Assembly (NCBI GenBank): GCA_023511625.1
Contig: JAIMBD010000002.1
Span: 1-64,000, forward strand
Length of the DNA stretch: 64,000 bases
Reading direction: 5' to 3'
Source of the DNA: Bacillota bacterium
GTDB taxonomy: Bacteria > Bacillota > Sulfobacillia > Sulfobacillales > Sulfobacillaceae
Below the pieces are notes generated by a model. It did no database searches. It worked only from the letters and a program-made list of their open reading frames with translations, and was not told the origin of the DNA. A program made the position numbers and the translations under genes. Positions within the stretch are counted from its first letter, which is position 1; the number at the start of each line of letters is the position of its first letter. This document shows positions 15,461 through 23,242 of this stretch, piece by piece.

Positions 15461-16273
15461 TCAAGCCCCCTGGGGGTGCATGACGATGACCGGGTTGCCG
15501 CTGCCGGAGGACTGGCCCCACCCCAGGTACTCGCCCCGGAAGGCGGTATCGCCCATAACACCGAGCCAGGTCGCCACGTGGCGCCCGCCGGCTTCCACCC
15601 GCGCCAACTGGGAGAACTGAGGCAAGATGGCCCACGCCTGCGCCAGGTCGCCCTCCAGGACCAGCCGCACGAAGTGGTCCTCCATGCTCTGCTCCATGGG
15701 TGTGGGCTTGCGCTCGGGGCCGCGCAAAATGTTGTGCGCCAAGGCCCCAGAAGCGAGGAAGACCGCCCGCTTGGGCTGCTCGCGCAACACGCGGCCGATG
15801 ATCTGCCCCAACCGATAGGTTTCCTCTAAACTCGCGGTCAAACAAACCGTCATGTTGATGACCGGCAGGTCGGCCTTGGGCGTCAGGTAGCGCAACGGCA
15901 CCACCGACCCGTAATCCCAGACATAGGTGGGGTCCTCCACCGCGATGACCGGCAGGCCCTCTGCCCTGCCCGCCTCTACCAACGCGCGCGCCAAGGCGTT
16001 GTCACCGGGGTAGCGGTAGTGCAGGTTGGAGATGAGGTCCGGGCATTCCATAGCCGTCAGCACGCCTTCGTGTACCGGCGTGGCATCGATGTAGTGGTTA
16101 AAACTCGCCACCCAGTGGGTGGACACCAGGACCAGCACCTCCGGCCGCACCGCGTACAGGCGCTCCGAGGCGCGGTGCATGGCTGCTACCAGCTCTTTCT
16201 GAAACTCCGGCACCTTGTCCTCGTAGCACATACGGGGGGTGTGCGACCCCAAAATCGTCAATTCCAGACTCAC
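15461..16273 (-). CDS. praA: Class III (LigB-type) extradiol ring-cleavage dioxygenase, probable protocatechuate 2,3-dioxygenase
   Basis: The protein has 270 residues. LigB/HpcB-class features are ILGSHTPRM at the N-terminus (first iron-ligand His), VSTHW, the central DYGSVVPLRY, LASGALAHN and a C-terminal GQSSGSGN. The class holds homoprotocatechuate 2,3-dioxygenase, 2-aminophenol 1,6-dioxygenase and protocatechuate 2,3-dioxygenase (PraA). The downstream gene order equals praBEGFDC and a decarboxylase gene faces it, which favours PraA. 2-Aminophenol or catechol cleavage remains possible. The start is GTG with a weak AAGGGG site. It is the promoter-proximal gene of the operon. Confidence 0.8.
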   Translation of the reverse strand: MSLELTILGSHTPRMCYEDKVPEFQKELVAAMHRASERLYAVRPEVLVLVSTHWVASFNHYIDATPVHEGVLTAMECPDLISNLHYRYPGDNALARALVEAGRAEGLPVIAVEDPTYVWDYGSVVPLRYLTPKADLPVINMTVCLTASLEETYRLGQIIGRVLREQPKRAVFLASGALAHNILRGPERKPTPMEQSMEDHFVRLVLEGDLAQAWAILPQFSQLARVEAGGRHVATWLGVMGDTAFRGEYLGWGQSSGSGNPVIVMHPQGA

Positions 16274-16379
16274 CGTTTCGCCCCTTTCCGGGTTCCCCTA
16301 GATCCCTCATAAGCGACAGCCCGGCCGCCGGTACCGGCGCCATCCGACTGCACCTTGAACCGCCGAGGACCCTGTTTAC

Positions 16380-16407
16380 AATATAACTACCCCATGGGGT
16401 TTAGCAA
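16380..16407 (-). promoter_or_regulatory. Sigma-A promoter of the ring-cleavage operon
   Basis: On the minus strand TTGCTA (16407-16402) and TATATT (16385-16380) are separated by 16 bp. Transcription would start near 16373 and leave a leader of about 100 nt before the dioxygenase GTG at 16273. Confidence 0.6.
16389..16400. promoter_or_regulatory. Perfect palindrome in the promoter spacer, candidate operator
   Basis: ACCCCATGGGGT is a perfect 12-bp palindrome placed wholly between the -35 and -10 hexamers of the ring-cleavage operon promoter. A dimeric regulator bound there would block or remodel RNA polymerase. No regulator gene is adjacent. Confidence 0.45.
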
Positions 16408-16432
16408 GGGGGAGGGCGGCCGGGCGCGGTTG

Positions 16433-16441
16433 TGCTACAAT
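16433..16441 (+). promoter_or_regulatory. Extended -10 promoter for the esterase gene
   Basis: TGCTACAAT is an extended -10 (TG-n-TACAAT) on the plus strand, about 80 bp upstream of the GTG at 16524. No -35 match is seen, as is common for extended -10 promoters. It is divergent from the ring-cleavage operon promoter about 30 bp away. Confidence 0.45.
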
Positions 16442-16523
16442 CGCAGTAGCGCTCGATCCGGGCCGATCCGGGTGCCCGACCTAGACACCTTCGGGTCCGT
16501 GCCGACAAAGGAGCGAACTCGCC

Positions 16524-17531
16524 GTGCCTGCACCGTCTTACCGCGTTGAACGATTGGCCTTCCAAAGCCAGGCCTTGGCCGACAATCCCCTGGGCGACCC
16601 GAAAAACCGCGAGGTGTTGGTGGTGGTCCCAGACGGGTCAGAACCCGACCAACCTTTGCCGGCCGTTTGGATGTTGCCCGCCTATGCCTCCAACGGCGTC
16701 GCCTTTTTGAACCACAGCCCCTGGGGGGAGGCGTTGCCGGCCCGTCTCGAGCGCCTCGCGCGCACGCAAGGCCTTCCGCCGGCCCGTTACATCCTGCCCG
16801 ATGTCTTCACGGCCTTGGGCGGTGCCCAGTACTTGGATTCTCCGGCCGTGGGGCGTTACGCCACCTACCTCTGGGAAGAGCTTTTGCCGTTCCTGGAGAG
16901 CCAATACGCCACCACCCGCCGAGGACTGGTGGGGCGGTCTTCGGGGGGATTTGGGGCGCTTCTGACGGCCATGGAGCGGGTCGGCTGGTTTGACGCCGTG
17001 GCGTGCCACTCCGGCGACATGGGGTTTGAATGGTGCTACCTGCCGGATATGCCCACGTTGGCCCAGGTGGTGGCCCAGGCAGGAGGCCTGGAGGCGTTCT
17101 GGACGGCCTTTCAGGCGGCGCCGAAGAAACCGGGGGCGTGGGTGACGGCGATGAACCTCTTGGCCATGGCCGCCACCTACAGCCCGAATCCGCGTCGGCC
17201 CCCGCCCTTCGCGTGCGACTTGCCCGTCGACCCCGAGACTCTCGAGCTCGACGAGTCGGTCTGGCGCCGGTGGCTCGCGTGGGATCCCGTGCGCCGCATC
17301 GAAAAGGCCGAGGCGCAAGCCGGGCTAAGGGCCCTGAGCCTTTTGTTTCTCGACGCCGGCGAACGGGACGAGTACCGCCTGCAGTACGGCCTCAAGCGCT
17401 TTGCGCGACGGCTTTCGGCCTACCAGATCCCCCACCGCTGGGAGCTTTACCCCGACAACCACTTTCAAACCCATTACCGGTTCGACCGCTCCCTGCCACT
17501 GGTGGTGGCGGCCTTGACGGCTTCTCCCTGA
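16524..17531 (+). CDS. Alpha/beta-hydrolase esterase
   Basis: The protein has 335 residues with an alpha/beta-hydrolase fold of the esterase D / putative esterase group. The nucleophile elbow is GRSSGGFGAL (Ser139), the acid is likely Asp in FLDAGERDEY, and the His is in PDNHFQTHYRFD near the C-terminus. There is no signal peptide, so it should act in the cytoplasm on a carboxyl ester or thioester. The GTG start follows AAAGGAG. Its TGA overlaps the ATG of the radical-SAM gene as TGATG, so the two are coupled. The substrate is not deducible. Confidence 0.8.
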   Translation: MPAPSYRVERLAFQSQALADNPLGDPKNREVLVVVPDGSEPDQPLPAVWMLPAYASNGVAFLNHSPWGEALPARLERLARTQGLPPARYILPDVFTALGGAQYLDSPAVGRYATYLWEELLPFLESQYATTRRGLVGRSSGGFGALLTAMERVGWFDAVACHSGDMGFEWCYLPDMPTLAQVVAQAGGLEAFWTAFQAAPKKPGAWVTAMNLLAMAATYSPNPRRPPPFACDLPVDPETLELDESVWRRWLAWDPVRRIEKAEAQAGLRALSLLFLDAGERDEYRLQYGLKRFARRLSAYQIPHRWELYPDNHFQTHYRFDRSLPLVVAALTASP

Positions 17532-18469
17532 TGGGCACCGGAACGCGCACCCGACCCCGAACGCCCTCTCGGGTGGTCGAAGCGTGGGCGGCGCAGTCGG
17601 TGTTTACCCGTGCCCCCGAAGGCGCGCGCTTTGGCTTTCAGTACTCTGCCAACCCCTACCGCGGCTGTGCCCACGCCTGCCGCTACTGCTATGCCCGCAC
17701 CACCCATACTTATCTCGGCCTGCAACCGGGCCGCGACTTTGAAACCCACCTCTTCGTCAAGGTGGGCGTCGGCCGGCGCGCGCGGGCCGAATTGCGGCGC
17801 ATCCCCCAAGACGCTTCCATTGCCATCGGCACCGCCACCGATCCCTATCAGCCCCTGGAAGGGCGTCATCGCGTGACCCGCACGTTGATCGAGGCCTTGG
17901 CCGAGAGCGGTCACCCTTTCACCATCACCACCAAGTCGCCATTGGTCCTGCGCGACCTCGACCTTCTCGTGCCCTGCGCCCGCCGCCAACAGGTGGTGGT
18001 GCACATAAGCCTTATCGCGCTGGATCGGGCGTTGCTGTCCTGGCTGGAACCGGGAGCTCCCCCGCCGGCGGCGCGGCTCAAGACCATCGCCGCCCTAAGT
18101 CAAGCCGGCGTCCCGGTCACGCTCTTTCTGGCCCCCATTCTGCCCGCCCTGACCGACCAGCCCCCTGCCATGGCCGCGCTGTTGCAGGCGGCGCGCGCCG
18201 CCGGCGCCCAAGCAGTCATGGCCGGCCCGGGACGGTTGGAGGAACCGGTGCGCGAGTACCTGGTCGAGGCCCTGACGGTCCACCGGCCCGAGCTGGTCGC
18301 TTCCTATCGGCGCTGGTTTTGCACTCCCGGAGGAGCTCCCCCGTTGGCGTGGCGGCAGCAGGTGTTGGCGCAGGCCCAGGCCTCCGCCACTGAGGTTGGG
18401 CTTTCTTGGGGAGGTCCTAAGCCCCGCCCGGCGCCACCCGCAGCTCAACTCCGCTTCCCCTTCGCATAA
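17531..18469 (+). CDS. Radical SAM protein, SPL (spore photoproduct lyase-related) family
   Basis: The protein has 312 residues. The iron-sulfur motif CAHACRYCYAR (Cys46, Cys50, Cys53; CxxxCxxC) sits in NPYRGCAHAC, typical of the SPL/Rv2578c group of radical SAM proteins. Downstream are GTATDPYQPLEGRHRVTR and TITTKSPLVLRD, also group hallmarks, and a Pro-rich tail. True spore photoproduct lyase (SplB) has a different C-terminal part. This subgroup is widespread and of unknown function, with a DNA-repair or tRNA role only guessed. It is translated in overlap with the esterase gene. Confidence 0.85.
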   Translation: MGTGTRTRPRTPSRVVEAWAAQSVFTRAPEGARFGFQYSANPYRGCAHACRYCYARTTHTYLGLQPGRDFETHLFVKVGVGRRARAELRRIPQDASIAIGTATDPYQPLEGRHRVTRTLIEALAESGHPFTITTKSPLVLRDLDLLVPCARRQQVVVHISLIALDRALLSWLEPGAPPPAARLKTIAALSQAGVPVTLFLAPILPALTDQPPAMAALLQAARAAGAQAVMAGPGRLEEPVREYLVEALTVHRPELVASYRRWFCTPGGAPPLAWRQQVLAQAQASATEVGLSWGGPKPRPAPPAAQLRFPFA

Positions 18470-18471
18470 CC

Positions 18472-18485
18472 CCCTATTGGGGGGA
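18472..18485 (+). terminator. Short GC hairpin after the radical-SAM gene
   Basis: CCCCC (18472-18476) and GGGGG (18481-18485) flank the loop TATT, three bases after the TAA. There is no T-run, so this is a weak terminator candidate. Confidence 0.35.
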
Positions 18486-18521
18486 AATCGCGAGCTTTTG
18501 CAAGAAACATGTCGCATTCTG

Positions 18522-18550
18522 TAGACATTATAGGTTGTTCGGGGTAAAAT
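18522..18550 (+). promoter_or_regulatory. Sigma-A promoter for the small gene at 18586
   Basis: TAGACA (18522-18527) and TAAAAT (18545-18550) are separated by 17 bp. Transcription would begin near 18557, which excludes the in-frame start at 18535 and supports the GTG at 18586. Confidence 0.6.
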
Positions 18551-18585
18551 ACCCGCAAAAGGGGAAGAGGACGGGGGGATCCAGC

Positions 18586-18912
18586 GTGGCACGGGTCCAG
18601 CACCTCATCGGCCGCCATCTGTGGGTCAAGCGCGACCCGGCGTGGAACGCGGTGATGGAAACCATCGCGCTGCCCTTGTTTTCGGACCCAGAACGCGACG
18701 CCCTCTTGCAGTGGATCGACCTCGAGCGGCGACAGATCGACTGGGACGCCATCCACCGCACCGCCGAGCAGTTCAGCGAGGAGCAACGCATCCTTTTGCG
18801 CATCGCCCACGCCTTGTTCAACGAGGGCCCCTGCCAGCTGTGGGAACTCGGACGCATGTCGAGTCGAGGACGCTCGGCGGCCATGATGATCATCGGTCTG
18901 CGCTACCTATAA
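18586..18912 (+). CDS. Small hypothetical protein
   Basis: The protein has 108 residues and I do not recognise it. It is soluble, with no signal peptide or membrane segment, is rich in Arg/Leu/Trp, and looks mainly helical (for example ERDALLQWIDLERRQIDWDAI and AEQFSEEQRILLRIAHALF). It ends in a Met-rich segment (SAAMMIIGLRYL). It has its own promoter and a GGGGGG site upstream of the GTG. Codon use, with GC-rich third positions, looks like that of real genes. It is isolated: the next 1.2 kb hold only a decayed transposase. Confidence 0.65.
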   Translation: MARVQHLIGRHLWVKRDPAWNAVMETIALPLFSDPERDALLQWIDLERRQIDWDAIHRTAEQFSEEQRILLRIAHALFNEGPCQLWELGRMSSRGRSAAMMIIGLRYL

Positions 18913-19049
18913 GAACCGGTCAGGGTGCCCTGGCGGCCCCGGCGCCCTCGGTGGCTGCAGGCGTGTCTCTGACGGATCCCCCGTTAACCCCGCAAGTTGC
19001 TGGCCGCGAAGGAGTTCCCCCGTGAGCAGTAGCAGCCCGTGGCTGCCAC

Positions 19050-20000
19050 ACTAACAGGGCGTTCAGCGGCGGCGAAAACTCCCGCCAGGCGGACCAGCTC
19101 CCCTTCCAACCGACATGGGTGCCGTGCCGGACGCGATTGGCGCGCGGGCGGCGCGCCGAGCCCCTGTCCTTGGCCCGGTCGGCCCGGGCGAGAGGTCCTC
19201 CCCGAAGCCGCTACCCGCCTCGGTGATGGTTTTTGCGGTCCGTGACAGATTCCTCGATCTGGAACCGGCGCGCATCTTCGCGGATGGCCAGGTCGGTGGC
19301 GACGGCGTGGCGATGGGTGACGAAAACCCCTGGCGCTTGCTGCCTCTAGGCCCAGGTGGCGATCCCCCGGGTCACGAACCGGGCTTTCGGGATGGCGGCC
19401 CCGCGCCAATCCCTCCTGCAGACTCGGCGGGCTTATAGGTCGTGGAGGATCCCGGCGTCATCGGGCGGGTCCCCCCACCGGTCGCCGGTCAGCCCAATGC
19501 CGGACCGCGAGCCTCAGGCGTCGGCGGCCGCGCAGCCCGCGACCCGACCAAAGCCGCGGTCTGCCACCCAGATGGGCTGACAGCCGGGCGCAAAGCGCCG
19601 CCGCCCGCGCTCGAGGAACGTGCGGGCGATGACGTTTTGCCGCAAGGCCAGGTCAGCCTTTACCATCGGTTCGGCCAGGACCGAAAGAGCCCGGCGATGG
19701 CCCGTGGCGATCGCCGCCGCCCGGGTCTTATGGCCATCGGGGACACCCGTCCACTCGATACGGACCCGCACCCTGCCGGCCCATGACCACAAGCTGGATG
19801 CGAGCGCCACGGGCCGCATCCTGGGTGCCCATCGCGGATCCACCCCGCCATCCAGGCCAGGCAGGTCTTGGCCTGCGATCGTGGTAACGACCCCATCTGG
19901 GCGGTCCCCCATGCTTGCTCCGTTTGCTACCCTTCCCCCAGGCATTCCTGCGCTTTCCCCGCTTTCCCGATGATGGAATCTGGCCCAATCACTTCGGGTC
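19050..20000 (-). pseudogene. Decayed IS4-type (DDE) transposase remnant
   Basis: The 18913-20126 stretch has no intact gene. On the minus strand, fragments of one transposase appear in order across frames. First, near 19560, is the segment ending PIWVADRGFGRV, the usual second catalytic Asp context (DRGF) of IS4-type enzymes. Later, near 19230-19270, is FQIEESVTDRKNHHRGG, matching the conserved IEE-S-F-R-D-x-K helix with the catalytic Glu. Several frameshifts and stops separate them. I found no convincing terminal inverted repeats or target duplication, so the limits are approximate. It is an old, dead insertion. Confidence 0.65.
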
Positions 20001-20126
20001 AGCGAGGGGATGGCCTTTTTGCATGCCCCCGGCACTGCTCCAACACTGGGCAGGGGTCAGGGCGTGCCGGTCCAGACACGGTCCCAGAGGACATGGTAAG
20101 ATGGGAGAAAGAGAGGGGGACGAGTG

Positions 20127-21113
20127 ATGCCCATGGAACGGGTGCAGCTGGGATCCCAGGGATTGGAGGTCTCCCGCCTCGGACTGGGATGCATGGGGAT
20201 GTCGGATTTTTACAGTGGGCGGGATGAGCAGGCGGCCATCCGCACGTTGGAACGGGCCGTGGATGCCGGAATTACCCTGTTTGACACGGCAGACGTTTAC
20301 GGTCCTTTTACCAACGAGGAGCTGGTGGGTCGGGCCTTGCGCCCCTATCGGAAACAGGTGGTCATCGCCACCAAATTTGGGCAGGTTCGGGCTCCAGACG
20401 GGACCTTCCTCGGAATCAACGGCCGTCCGGAGTACGTGCGCGAGGCCTGCGACGCCTCGTTGCGCCGACTCGGCATCGAGGCCATCGACCTGTACTTTCT
20501 CCACCGGGTCGACCCGCAAGTACCCATCGAAGAGACGGTGGGAGCCATGGCGCGACTTGTCGAGGCCGGCAAGGTGCGCTATCTCGGTCTCTCCGAGGCG
20601 GCGCCCGAGACTATCCGGCGGGCTCATCGGGTACATCCGCTCACGGCGCTTCAAACCGAGTATTCCCTATGGAGCCGCGATCCCGAACCAGAAATTCTGC
20701 CCACTGTGCGCGCGCTCGGGATCGGCTTCGTGGCTTACAGTCCTTTGGGGCGCGGCTTTCTCACGGGGCGCTTCCGGTCGCCCGATGACCTGCCTCCTGA
20801 TGACGCACGGCGCCGCCACCCGCGGTTTCAAGGCGAGAATTTCGCCCGCAACCTCGAGTTGGTGCGGGCAGTAGAGGCGGTGGCCCAAGAGCTCGGCGCC
20901 ACCCCCGCGCAAGTAGCCCTGGCCTGGGTCCTGGCCCAGGGAAAGGACATCGTGCCCATTCCCGGCACCAAGCGCGTGGCCTATTTGGAGGAGAACCTCG
21001 GTGCGCTCGACCTGAACCTATCGGAGGCCGTGCGGGCTCGCCTGGAGGCCGCCTTCCCTCTGGATGCGGCCAAAGGGCTTCGGTATCCCGACATGCGCAG
21101 CGTCAATCGGTGA
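20127..21113 (+). CDS. Aldo/keto reductase
   Basis: The protein has 328 residues of the AKR fold, similar to the AKR13/YakC branch. The catalytic tetrad is visible: Asp and Tyr in FDTADVYG, Lys in VIATKFG, His in YFLHRVD. C-terminal [15 protein letters not shown] is the NADPH-binding segment. It should reduce an aldehyde or ketone with NADPH; the physiological substrate is not evident. ATG 20127 is preferred over GTG 20124 for its spacing from GAGGGGG. It lies at the edge of the decayed transposase region. Confidence 0.9.
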   Translation: MPMERVQLGSQGLEVSRLGLGCMGMSDFYSGRDEQAAIRTLERAVDAGITLFDTADVYGPFTNEELVGRALRPYRKQVVIATKFGQVRAPDGTFLGINGRPEYVREACDASLRRLGIEAIDLYFLHRVDPQVPIEETVGAMARLVEAGKVRYLGLSEAAPETIRRAHRVHPLTALQTEYSLWSRDPEPEILPTVRALGIGFVAYSPLGRGFLTGRFRSPDDLPPDDARRRHPRFQGENFARNLELVRAVEAVAQELGATPAQVALAWVLAQGKDIVPIPGTKRVAYLEENLGALDLNLSEAVRARLEAAFPLDAAKGLRYPDMRSVNR

Positions 21114-21119
21114 GGCGAC

Positions 21120-21815
21120 TTGTCGCAGAACACCGCTTCGGCTATCGTGGTAGGCGACCGTAGGCCCGGAAGGCCGCTGCCCTTCGGGCGCCCACACGCG
21201 CAACACCAAAGGGGTGGATTCAGGATTTCCGCCATCTTAACCCTCCCGCAATACGCCGAGTTCCTGCGCCGTCGGGCGACCCGGGTGCGGGCCATTCCCA
21301 CCCGCTCGGCTCCCGTGGTGCAATCCCTGCGCGACGCCTGGGAGACCGTTGCGGCATACGGCATCGCCGCCCCTCAGATTGGGGAGAGTGTCCGCATCTT
21401 TGTATACCGGCCGTACGAAGACGAACAGGCGCCGCCCATCGCCATCCTCAATCCCAAGATCGTGCGAGCCGAGGGGGAACTTAAGGACTACGACGGGTGC
21501 CTGAGCATTCCAGGCATCTATGGACCCACGCGGCGGGCAGCCCGGATCGAGGTCTTGGGGTACGACGAGCGCGGCGAGCGCCACCGTTGGCGCTTCGAGG
21601 GATTTACGGCCCGCATCATCCAACATGAGATCGACCATCTCGAGGGGGTCCTGTTCATCGACCGCATCGATGACCTGGACGAACTGTACACGCTGGTCCC
21701 CGCCCCGGACACGGCGGGCGATGCGGCTTGGCAGAAGGCCCCCTTGACTCCGGCCCAGCGCCACCTGGTGGAGGAAGAGCGGCGCCCCTTGCCGCCGTTC
21801 GCTTTGACGTGGTAA
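21120..21815 (+). CDS. def: Peptide deformylase
   Basis: The protein has up to 231 residues. The three deformylase motifs are AYGIAAPQIG (motif 1, with Ala for the first Gly of GxGxAAxQ), DGCLSIPG (motif 2, Asp for Glu, metal ligand Cys127) and QHEIDHLEG (motif 3, His169, Glu170, His173). It removes the formyl group from nascent N-terminal Met. A C-terminal extension of about 50 residues is longer than usual. The start is uncertain: TTG 21120 has GAGG upstream, but homology begins only near residue 36 (ISAILTLPQY). It sits 6 bp after the reductase gene and overlaps the next gene. Confidence 0.85.
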   Translation: MSQNTASAIVVGDRRPGRPLPFGRPHAQHQRGGFRISAILTLPQYAEFLRRRATRVRAIPTRSAPVVQSLRDAWETVAAYGIAAPQIGESVRIFVYRPYEDEQAPPIAILNPKIVRAEGELKDYDGCLSIPGIYGPTRRAARIEVLGYDERGERHRWRFEGFTARIIQHEIDHLEGVLFIDRIDDLDELYTLVPAPDTAGDAAWQKAPLTPAQRHLVEEERRPLPPFALTW

Positions 21816-23242
21816 ACCAACGCGCATCCGCGCCCAGGGTCTACGCCGTCGACGGCGTGCCGCCCGAAATCCTGGCCTACGCCCTGGCGCGCTACTCCCG
21901 CTCCCGCAAAAGTCTCATCGAACATCTTGAGGCGGTCTCACAGGCTCAGGCGGCCCAGTTTTTCAACACCTTCTACTACGCCTACGGCCACGCCTCGATC
22001 GCCGACCTGGCCCACGTGGCGCTGGCCATCGAGGAGATCTCGCTCCTGGCGGCGATGGAGGTAGTGGCCGAGCCATTGTGGGATGGACAAGAACGCTCCA
22101 CCCGGTATCAGGACTTCGGGCGCGATGGGTGGTGGCAACCAGAAGAGGCCGACCCCGCCTACGACGGCGCCATCGAACGGCTCTTGGGCGCCTACCGCCA
22201 AGCGGCGGAGACGGCGTGGCAGGAGTTGGCCACTCGTCATCCCAAGCCACCGTCGCTGTCGGTCGCCGAGTGGGAGCGCACGCTCAGAGCACGGGCCTTC
22301 GACCGCAGTCGCGGATTTTTGCCCTTGGCCATGAAGACGGCCCTCGGCCAGATCACCAGCGCGCGTTCCCTGGAGCGGCAAGTCGCGCGCCTGATGGCCT
22401 CTCCCTTTCCCGAAGTGCGTCAGGTGGCTTCGGCCATCCGCGAGGCGGCGACGGCCCGGCCAGCGTGGCGCCTGGACGGCCAAGGCCACGCCGCACCGAC
22501 CGGGCAGCCTGCGGTGCCCACCCTGCTCCGGCACGCCGAGCCGACTCCGTACTTGGCGGCCGTCGACGCCAGGCTGACTGAGTTGGTGGCGGAGGAGTTT
22601 CCCGGTGTCGACCCTCCTGACCCCCCGGTAGCGCTCTACCTGCCGCAGGACTGGGAGCTCCACCACCTTGCGGTGGCCATCTACCGCCACGCGCAGCGCT
22701 CGTACGGCACCATCGTCGAAAAGCTCGCCACCTGGCCGCGGGAGCGCCTGGCGCGGTGGTACGCCGTGCTTTGGGAGGCGCGCGGCCCCCACGACGCCTG
22801 GCCGACGTGGATGCAAAGCGGCCCCTTGGTGTTTGACCTGGTGGTCGACGTCGGCGCCTTTCGCGACTTCAACCGCCACCGGCGGCTGGCCAAGGCAGTG
22901 CAGCCCTTGCACGAAGCCCTCGGTTGGAGTCCAGAGGCGTTTGGCGACCCGCCGTCTTCGGTCGGCCAAAAGGTGCTGGCCCAACACTACCAGAACCTCC
23001 CGGCCCACCCCGAGCCGGTGCGCCCCTATCTCTTGCCGCTGGCCCACCGCCGGCGCCTGCTCTTAAGCATGGACTTGGCCGAAGCGGCCTACCTCATCGA
23101 ACTGCGCACCCGCCCTCAGGGCCATCCCAGTTACCGGCGGACCGCCTGGCGCATGTTCGAGGCCTTGTCCGCCCGCCTTCCGACCGTGGCGGCACACATC
23201 CGCGCCGTACCACCCGAGGTGGAGGACCCCTTCACCCGCTGA
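21809..23242 (+). CDS. Two-domain ThyX-like protein (flavin-dependent thymidylate synthase family)
   Basis: The protein has about 477 residues. The first half has HASIADLAHVALAIEEIS followed by WDGQERSTRYQDF, the counterpart of the ThyX H-x-S-x-x-E region and the S-x-RY end of its signature. The second half repeats the layout with DVGAFRDFNRHRRLAKAVQ, which contains an RHR element. ThyX proper is one about 220-residue domain forming a tetramer; here the family motif is split between two halves. The function is therefore uncertain: a pseudo-dimeric ThyX relative rather than a proven dTMP synthase. The start GTG 21809 overlaps the deformylase stop and lacks a clear ribosome site. Confidence 0.7.
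   Translation: MVNQRASAPRVYAVDGVPPEILAYALARYSRSRKSLIEHLEAVSQAQAAQFFNTFYYAYGHASIADLAHVALAIEEISLLAAMEVVAEPLWDGQERSTRYQDFGRDGWWQPEEADPAYDGAIERLLGAYRQAAETAWQELATRHPKPPSLSVAEWERTLRARAFDRSRGFLPLAMKTALGQITSARSLERQVARLMASPFPEVRQVASAIREAATARPAWRLDGQGHAAPTGQPAVPTLLRHAEPTPYLAAVDARLTELVAEEFPGVDPPDPPVALYLPQDWELHHLAVAIYRHAQRSYGTIVEKLATWPRERLARWYAVLWEARGPHDAWPTWMQSGPLVFDLVVDVGAFRDFNRHRRLAKAVQPLHEALGWSPEAFGDPPSSVGQKVLAQHYQNLPAHPEPVRPYLLPLAHRRRLLLSMDLAEAAYLIELRTRPQGHPSYRRTAWRMFEALSARLPTVAAHIRAVPPEVEDPFTR

Noticed and set aside
8951-16273. Assignment of the ring-cleavage set to the 2-aminophenol (amn) route
   Set aside because: A LigB-type dioxygenase and the dehydrogenase would fit, but no deaminase is present, and the gene order with a decarboxylase matches the pra pathway better.
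18527-18532. Minus-strand TATAAT within the plus-strand promoter region
   Set aside because: No -35 at 16-18 bp and no minus-strand gene immediately downstream.
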